A stretch of DNA of 18,611 bases, from positions 1-18,611 of the forward strand of contig JAAKFC010000009.1 in NCBI GenBank assembly GCA_011065225.1, in the 5' to 3' direction. The notes beneath the pieces were generated by a model. It ran no database searches, had not been told where the DNA came from, and saw only the letters and a program-made list of their open reading frames with translations. Shown one piece after another: positions 14,700 to 18,611 of the stretch. The position numbers and the translations under genes were made by a program. The first letter of the stretch is position 1. Every line of letters starts with the position of its first letter. The stretch is from Chlamydiota bacterium. GTDB taxonomy: Bacteria; Chlamydiota; Chlamydiia; Chlamydiales; Rhabdochlamydiaceae.

Positions 14700-15977
14700 A
14701 TGTCTAAAAATGTCATTCAATATTTGAGAGCTCGGGGGTTTATCAATGCCCTGACAAGTGAAGCCCTAGAAAAAGAATGTGAAAAGCCCATCAAGGTCTA
14801 TGCGGGCTTTGACCCAACTTCTGATAGTCTCCACTTGGGGAATCTTTTTGGGATCATGGCACTGGCTCATTTCCAACGTTTTGGTCATACTCCCGTAGTT
14901 GTTCTCGGAGGAACAACGGGACGAATTGGCGATCCTTCAGAAAAGAGCGCTGAGCGTCCCTTACTCGATACTGAAACGATTCTCAATAATGTCCATGCGA
15001 TCCGGCTCCATTTTGAGCAAATTCTCGATTTCGAAGGGACTCTTCCAAAGCCGATCATTTTGAATAATGACGAATGGTTTCACAATTTTAGTCTGATCGA
15101 TTTCCTGCGAGAAGTGGGCAAGCATTTTCGTGTAGGGACAATGCTAGCCAAAGAAAGCGTAAAGGCCCGCCTTCAGTCAGAAGAGGGGATCAGTTTTACG
15201 GAGTTTAGCTATCAGCTCATTCAGGCCTATGACTTTTACTACCTCAATTCCCAATATGATGTTACTTTGCAAATGGGTGGGAGTGATCAATGGGGAAATA
15301 TTACGGTGGGTATTGATTTGACGCGTAAACTGGCAGGAAGAACTGTATATGGCCTTACCTGGCCCTTACTCACGCGTAGCGATGGGAAAAAATTTGGAAA
15401 AACGGAAGAGGGGGCAATTTGGCTCTCTGCTGAGAAATGCTCTCCCTATCAATTCTATCAATATCTTGTCCGTTTTCCCGATGCTGATGTGATCCATATG
15501 ATGAAAATGCTTACCTTCATGGAACTGGAGGAAATTGCGGAGATTGAAGCTGAAATGCAAAAGCTGGGATATATCCCGAATTCTGCACAAAAGCGTCTTG
15601 CAGAAGAAATCACGCGTATTGTCCATGGGAAAGAAGGGTTGGAAAAAGCTCTTAAAGTGACAGAAGGAGCTGCCCCTGGCAAGGAGGCGAAACTCGATGC
15701 TGATATCTTGCAAGAAATCGCACAGGATATGCCCAATGTGAGCCTTTCAGCCAATGAAGTTGTGGGGCATTCTTATGCCGATCTTGCAGCCTCCTCGGGA
15801 CTTCTCTCGAGTAAGGGAGAGGCCAACCGTATGCTCAAAAATGGCGGGGCTTATCTCAATAATGACAAGATCACTGACCCCTCTCACCAGATAGGAAAAA
15901 ATGACCTAATCGACGGGAAATTCCTCCTTCTCGGGGCGGGCAAGAAGAAAAAAGTCCTCATTACGATCAAAAATTAA
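14700..15977 (+). CDS. tyrS: Tyrosyl-tRNA synthetase
   Basis: A 425-residue class I aminoacyl-tRNA synthetase charging tRNA-Tyr. The HIGH-type motif is HLGN (45-48) within GFDPTSDSLHLGN, and the KMSKS-type motif is KFGKT (231-235) after DGK, both as in the bacterial TyrS group. GSDQWGNITVG forms the tyrosine pocket. The C-terminal S4-like RNA-binding domain is present (SSKGEANRMLKNGGAYLNNDKI). Length is standard. The start agrees with the family N-terminus, although the nearest Shine-Dalgarno-like GAGG is about 20 bases upstream. Palindromic element 3 ends 36 bases before it, so the promoter must be inside or beyond the element. Confidence 0.97.
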   Translation: MSKNVIQYLRARGFINALTSEALEKECEKPIKVYAGFDPTSDSLHLGNLFGIMALAHFQRFGHTPVVVLGGTTGRIGDPSEKSAERPLLDTETILNNVHAIRLHFEQILDFEGTLPKPIILNNDEWFHNFSLIDFLREVGKHFRVGTMLAKESVKARLQSEEGISFTEFSYQLIQAYDFYYLNSQYDVTLQMGGSDQWGNITVGIDLTRKLAGRTVYGLTWPLLTRSDGKKFGKTEEGAIWLSAEKCSPYQFYQYLVRFPDADVIHMMKMLTFMELEEIAEIEAEMQKLGYIPNSAQKRLAEEITRIVHGKEGLEKALKVTEGAAPGKEAKLDADILQEIAQDMPNVSLSANEVVGHSYADLAASSGLLSSKGEANRMLKNGGAYLNNDKITDPSHQIGKNDLIDGKFLLLGAGKKKKVLITIKN

Positions 15978-16079
15978 TTTTTGCCTCTTTCTTTCTCTCT
16001 CTTTTTTAAAAAAAGACTTGCTCGAAATTGGTCTCCTTACAACAATGAGGCTAAAGTGATAAAACACAGGAGATTGGCT

Positions 16080-16430
16080 ATGGCAACGATCACAAAGAAA
16101 AAATTGATCCAAGTGATTTCTCAAGAACTTGGACTGCATCCTAATGATGTTCGCAATGCAATACAATCTTTTCTTGATAGGATGACAGATTTTCTTGCCA
16201 ATGGAGATCGCTTAGAATTCAGGGATTTCGGTGTCTTTGAGATTGTTCAGCGTAAACAAAAAATTGGAAGAAATCCCAAAAATGCTTCCGTCCCCATCAT
16301 CATTCCGGCTCGTGCTGCCGTCAAATTCACTGCTGGCAAAAAAATGAAAAAATTGATTGAAAAAAGAACAAAACCCTCACCTATGCCAACTTCTGGGGGA
16401 CATGCTAGTGAGCGCCCAGCAGGGTTATAA
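16080..16430 (+). CDS. IHF/HU-family nucleoid DNA-binding protein
   Basis: A 116-residue DNA-bending protein. I start it at 16080, where AGGAG lies seven bases upstream and the protein begins MATITKKKLIQVIS like the family; the frame is open further upstream, but that part is not protein-like. RLEFRDFGVFEIVQRKQKIGRNPKN contains the beta-arm and the conserved G-R-N-P motif, with the intercalating proline. The AVKFTAGKKMK end is standard. After that, about 22 extra polar residues (KRTKPSPMPTSGG and on) extend beyond the usual 90-95. In Chlamydia the homologue (annotated himD) is near accA and the msbA-like gene, as here (recalled). HU versus IHF cannot be decided by eye. Confidence 0.92.
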   Translation: MATITKKKLIQVISQELGLHPNDVRNAIQSFLDRMTDFLANGDRLEFRDFGVFEIVQRKQKIGRNPKNASVPIIIPARAAVKFTAGKKMKKLIEKRTKPSPMPTSGGHASERPAGL

Positions 16431-16522
16431 CTTAAGTTTTTAGTCGATTGAAAAAATAGTCTCATTCGAGGATAATGGAACTTTCAATTAGAGAGGGGTA
16501 GATCCCCGCGCGCTTAAGTTAT
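16427..16522. repeat. Weak palindromic structure between the IHF/HU gene and accA
   Basis: ATAACTTAAG (16427-16436) is the reverse complement of CTTAAGTTAT (16513-16522). Inside it, ATTGAAA (16447-16453) can pair with TTTCAAT (16482-16488), nearly on the same axis. GGGG (16495-16498) and CCCC (16504-16507) form a small hairpin around the purine-rich GAGAGGGGTA. The outer arms include the stop codon of the upstream gene and the start of accA. Confidence 0.4.
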
Positions 16523-17468
16523 GTTGGACCACGAAAAACAAATCAAAGAATACGAAAAGACTCTTAGTGAGGTCAAACAGCAGAATGAGAGCAATCAGCT
16601 CTGGTCTGATGATGAGATCGTCTCGCTCGAAGAAAAACTCGATATACTCAAAAATAAGGTTTATTCTGAGCTGACCACTTGGCAGCGGATTGAAATTTCT
16701 CGCCACCCCAAACGACCTCGTTCTGTCGATTACATCAAAACTCTTTGCGAAGAGTTTACTGAGCTGCACGGAGATCGCAATTTCCGCGATGATAATGCAG
16801 TCATTTGTGGCCTCTGTAAAATTGGTGGCGAAAAATTCATGCTCATTGCCCAAGAAAAGGGGTGTGATACAGAAAGTCGTCTCGAACGCAATTTTGGGAT
16901 GCTTCATCCAGAAGGATATCGCAAGGCGCTGCGCTGTATGCAGCTGGCTGCAAAATTTCGTTTGCCTATTTTGACTTTACTCGACACTCCTGGCGCTTTT
17001 GCCGGTCTTGCCGCCGAAGAGCGGGGACAGGGATGGGCGATTGCCAAAAACTTGATGGAAATGGCTCAGCTTCCTACGCCGATCATTGTGGTTCTCATTG
17101 GAGAGGGCTGCTCGGGTGGTGCATTGGGGATTGGGATTGGAGATCGAGTGGCCATGCTTGAGCATTCCTATTATTCGGTTATTTCTCCGGAAGGATGTGC
17201 TTCCATTTTGTGGAAGGACAGCGCCAAGAAAGAGACAGCAGCGGAAGCACTCAAACTGCATGCTGAATACCTGATGCCTCTTGGTGTAATTGATACCATC
17301 ATTGATGAGCCACAAGGTGGAGCTCACCACGATCCCGATAGTGTCTATCAAAGTGTTAAAGAGTATGTTCTCTCTACTCGCAAAGAGCTCATATCGAAGC
17401 CAATCAAAGTTCTTTTACAGCAGCGCTATCAAAAATTCCGAACAATTGGAAAATTTCAGGTAGATTAG
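16521..17468 (+). CDS. accA: Acetyl-CoA carboxylase carboxyltransferase, alpha subunit
   Basis: A 315-residue subunit that with AccD transfers the carboxyl group from biotin to acetyl-CoA, the first step of fatty-acid synthesis. The N-terminal helical region HEKQIKEYEKTLSE and WQRIEISRHPKRPRSVDYI match chlamydial AccA as I recall it. QEKGCDT, GEGCSGGALG (194-203) and SPEGCASILW (222-231) are family hallmarks of the crotonase-fold active site. The usual DTPGAYPGIGAEERGQ reads DTPGAFAGLAAEERGQ (155-170), with unusual F, A and A at three positions. The upstream in-frame TAA forces the start to 16521. The only Shine-Dalgarno-like sequence, GAGAGGGGTA, is about 20 bases away inside a hairpin. It is followed after 31 bases by the ABC exporter gene. 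Confidence 0.95.
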   Translation: MLDHEKQIKEYEKTLSEVKQQNESNQLWSDDEIVSLEEKLDILKNKVYSELTTWQRIEISRHPKRPRSVDYIKTLCEEFTELHGDRNFRDDNAVICGLCKIGGEKFMLIAQEKGCDTESRLERNFGMLHPEGYRKALRCMQLAAKFRLPILTLLDTPGAFAGLAAEERGQGWAIAKNLMEMAQLPTPIIVVLIGEGCSGGALGIGIGDRVAMLEHSYYSVISPEGCASILWKDSAKKETAAEALKLHAEYLMPLGVIDTIIDEPQGGAHHDPDSVYQSVKEYVLSTRKELISKPIKVLLQQRYQKFRTIGKFQVD

Positions 17469-17499
17469 AAGAGAACTTTAGTGTATAAATCTTTTCTAG

Positions 17500-18611
17500 A
17501 TGAAATTACTCTTTAAATTAGCAATTCGCAGTCGTAAGCACTTTCCTTTATTTATTGCGACTCTGCTCACACTTCTGGCCCTGACGGTCGCCTCTCAGAT
17601 GGAGATGTTCGCACTTGGGGTCGTGTCCAACTCAGGAACCGATTTTTTCACCCTCTTTTCAAAGGAAAAGCCCGAAGATAAAGTGACTCGAAATTCTGTT
17701 TCGTATGATGAAGTCCAGCAAAGATGGGCTGAAATCGATAAGGATAATAAGGGAGAAATTACAAAGCAAGATGCCACAACTTATCTCGCAAAGAAAAAGG
17801 AGATGAATCCCTTAAATTGGCTTTTGAACAAAGCCAAGAGCAAATTTGAGATTTCAAGCAATTTTGCCGCTCTTGTTGGAATGCTTATTTGTGTAGCTGT
17901 CTTTAAAGCCGTCTGGCTTTTTGCTAGTCGTTATACGACCCAAATCCTCTCGATCCGGGTGAGTCGGGACCTAAGGCAGTACTATTTTGAACACATCCAA
18001 TCCCTTCCCATGAGTTTTTATCAGGAATACAATATTGGAACGCTCTCTTCTCGGGTCGTTGGAGATGCCTCTCAAATTTCTCTTTCGATCAACTCCTGTT
18101 TGACAAATTACATTGAGTCGCCCTTCAAAATCGTTTCTTGTTTATGCATGTGTTTTTACCTTTCATGGAAGCTCTCGCTTGTGATTTTCGTTGGAATTCC
18201 ATTCATTATCATTCCCATTGTCTTTTTTGCGCGGAGGGTGAAAAGAGTTACTCGTCAATTGCAGCGCAACCAAGAACATTTTGCTTCTGTTTTGATCGAT
18301 TTTTTAGCGGGAATTCAAACGGTGAAAATCTTTGCGATGGAACTCTTTTCCTTAAAAAAATACAAAGAACAAAATGATCGGATGGCAGTCCTTGAGAGCA
18401 AGACAGCTAAATATGGCCTTTTAACAAGGCCTATTTTGCATGCCATCACAACACTTTGTCTTGCGATTGTTGTGCTATTTGGACTTTATACTCTCGGGAT
18501 GCCTCTTTCACAGCTGATCGTCTTTTGCGGCCTTCTCCATCTGGCTTATGAACCGGTGAAAAAATTCGCTGAGGAAAATGCCAATATCCAGCGGGGGGCT
18601 GTTGCCGCAGA
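17500..18611 (+). CDS. msbA: MsbA-like ABC exporter, membrane domain only (truncated by window end)
   Basis: A 370-codon frame open to the window edge, covering the transmembrane domain; the ATPase domain would lie beyond. ABC exporter type I signatures are visible: YYFEHIQSLPMSFYQEYNIGTLSSRVVGDASQI (161-193) with the coupling-helix region, and DFLAGIQTVKIFAME (267-281). TM1 is about residues 14-33 and TM2 about 122-143; further helices lie near 209-245 and 314-348. Between TM1 and TM2 is an unusually long loop of almost 90 residues, containing DKDNKGEITKQD (80-91), an EF-hand-like loop. From an N-in topology this loop is periplasmic. Relatives export lipid A or LPS precursors. The in-frame TAG at 17497-17499 forces the start to 17500; there is no Shine-Dalgarno, while TATAAAT (17484-17490) just upstream hints at a short-leadered promoter. 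The accA neighbourhood is as recalled for Chlamydia CT264-CT265. Confidence 0.88.
   Translation, partial: MKLLFKLAIRSRKHFPLFIATLLTLLALTVASQMEMFALGVVSNSGTDFFTLFSKEKPEDKVTRNSVSYDEVQQRWAEIDKDNKGEITKQDATTYLAKKKEMNPLNWLLNKAKSKFEISSNFAALVGMLICVAVFKAVWLFASRYTTQILSIRVSRDLRQYYFEHIQSLPMSFYQEYNIGTLSSRVVGDASQISLSINSCLTNYIESPFKIVSCLCMCFYLSWKLSLVIFVGIPFIIIPIVFFARRVKRVTRQLQRNQEHFASVLIDFLAGIQTVKIFAMELFSLKKYKEQNDRMAVLESKTAKYGLLTRPILHAITTLCLAIVVLFGLYTLGMPLSQLIVFCGLLHLAYEPVKKFAEENANIQRGAVAA

Noticed and set aside
14680..14703. A seven-codon mini-ORF (MMPFNHV) overlapping the tyrS start, considered as an attenuator leader peptide
   Set aside because: It contains no tyrosine codon, its ribosome binding site spacing is too short, and no terminator/antiterminator pair follows.
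15984..16007. A 24-base pyrimidine-only tract after tyrS
   Set aside because: No paired stem precedes it, so it is not an intrinsic terminator, and low-complexity spacer is the simplest explanation.
1..18611. CRISPR arrays, tRNA or rRNA genes, integrase or transposase genes
   Set aside because: No regularly spaced repeats, cloverleaf-like genes, rRNA segments or recombinase-like proteins could be found by reading either strand.

Overview
The window looks like chromosomal DNA from a member of the phylum Chlamydiae, most likely an environmental (amoeba-associated, 'chlamydia-like') lineage rather than a Chlamydia species. The reasons are the order groEL-groES next to a divergent pepF, the order IHF/HU gene-accA-msbA-like gene (both arrangements recalled from Chlamydia genomes), a chlamydial-type AccA, an HPr gene with no sugar-PTS genes nearby, and a Legionella-type outer membrane protein of the kind common in environmental chlamydiae. 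The genus cannot be fixed from the sequence alone.

Layout, left to right. Positions 1-214 hold the start of a minus-strand gene for an unknown membrane-anchored protein. A 159-bp palindromic element (232-390) follows. Next is a two-gene operon encoding a GadC-like glutamate/GABA antiporter and a GadB-like glutamate decarboxylase, a complete glutamate-dependent acid-resistance module. Two minus-strand envelope genes follow: a signal-anchored protein with kinase-like motifs and, downstream of it, a cysteine-rich outer membrane porin. A plus-strand orphan (5216-5971) has two N-terminal hydrophobic segments and resembles an inclusion-membrane protein. The minus-strand genes for an AsmA-like periplasmic protein and a YheT-type hydrolase share a promoter. 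Upstream of them, behind a strong terminator, is the groES-groEL operon with a degenerate CIRCE operator.

The second half begins with a 173-bp palindromic element, then pepF (oligoendopeptidase F) and ptsH (HPr). An AT-rich TPR-like gene converges on ptsH and overlaps its end. Then come, on the minus strand, a bifunctional-nuclease-domain protein and rpiA; a small lysine-rich ORF whose stop codon lies in a third palindromic element; and tyrS. The window ends with an IHF/HU-family gene, accA, and the first 370 codons of an MsbA-like ABC exporter that carries an EF-hand-like insertion in its first periplasmic loop.

Most genes are housekeeping: protein folding, translation, fatty-acid synthesis, the pentose-phosphate pathway and lipid export. 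The accessory content is the acid-resistance operon, the envelope pair, the orphan Inc-like and TPR-like genes, and the palindromic elements. No complete novel defence or mobile system is visible. The clearest unexplained signals are the long imperfect palindromes, three strong and one weak, each just upstream of a plus-strand gene, and the EF-hand-like insert in the exporter.
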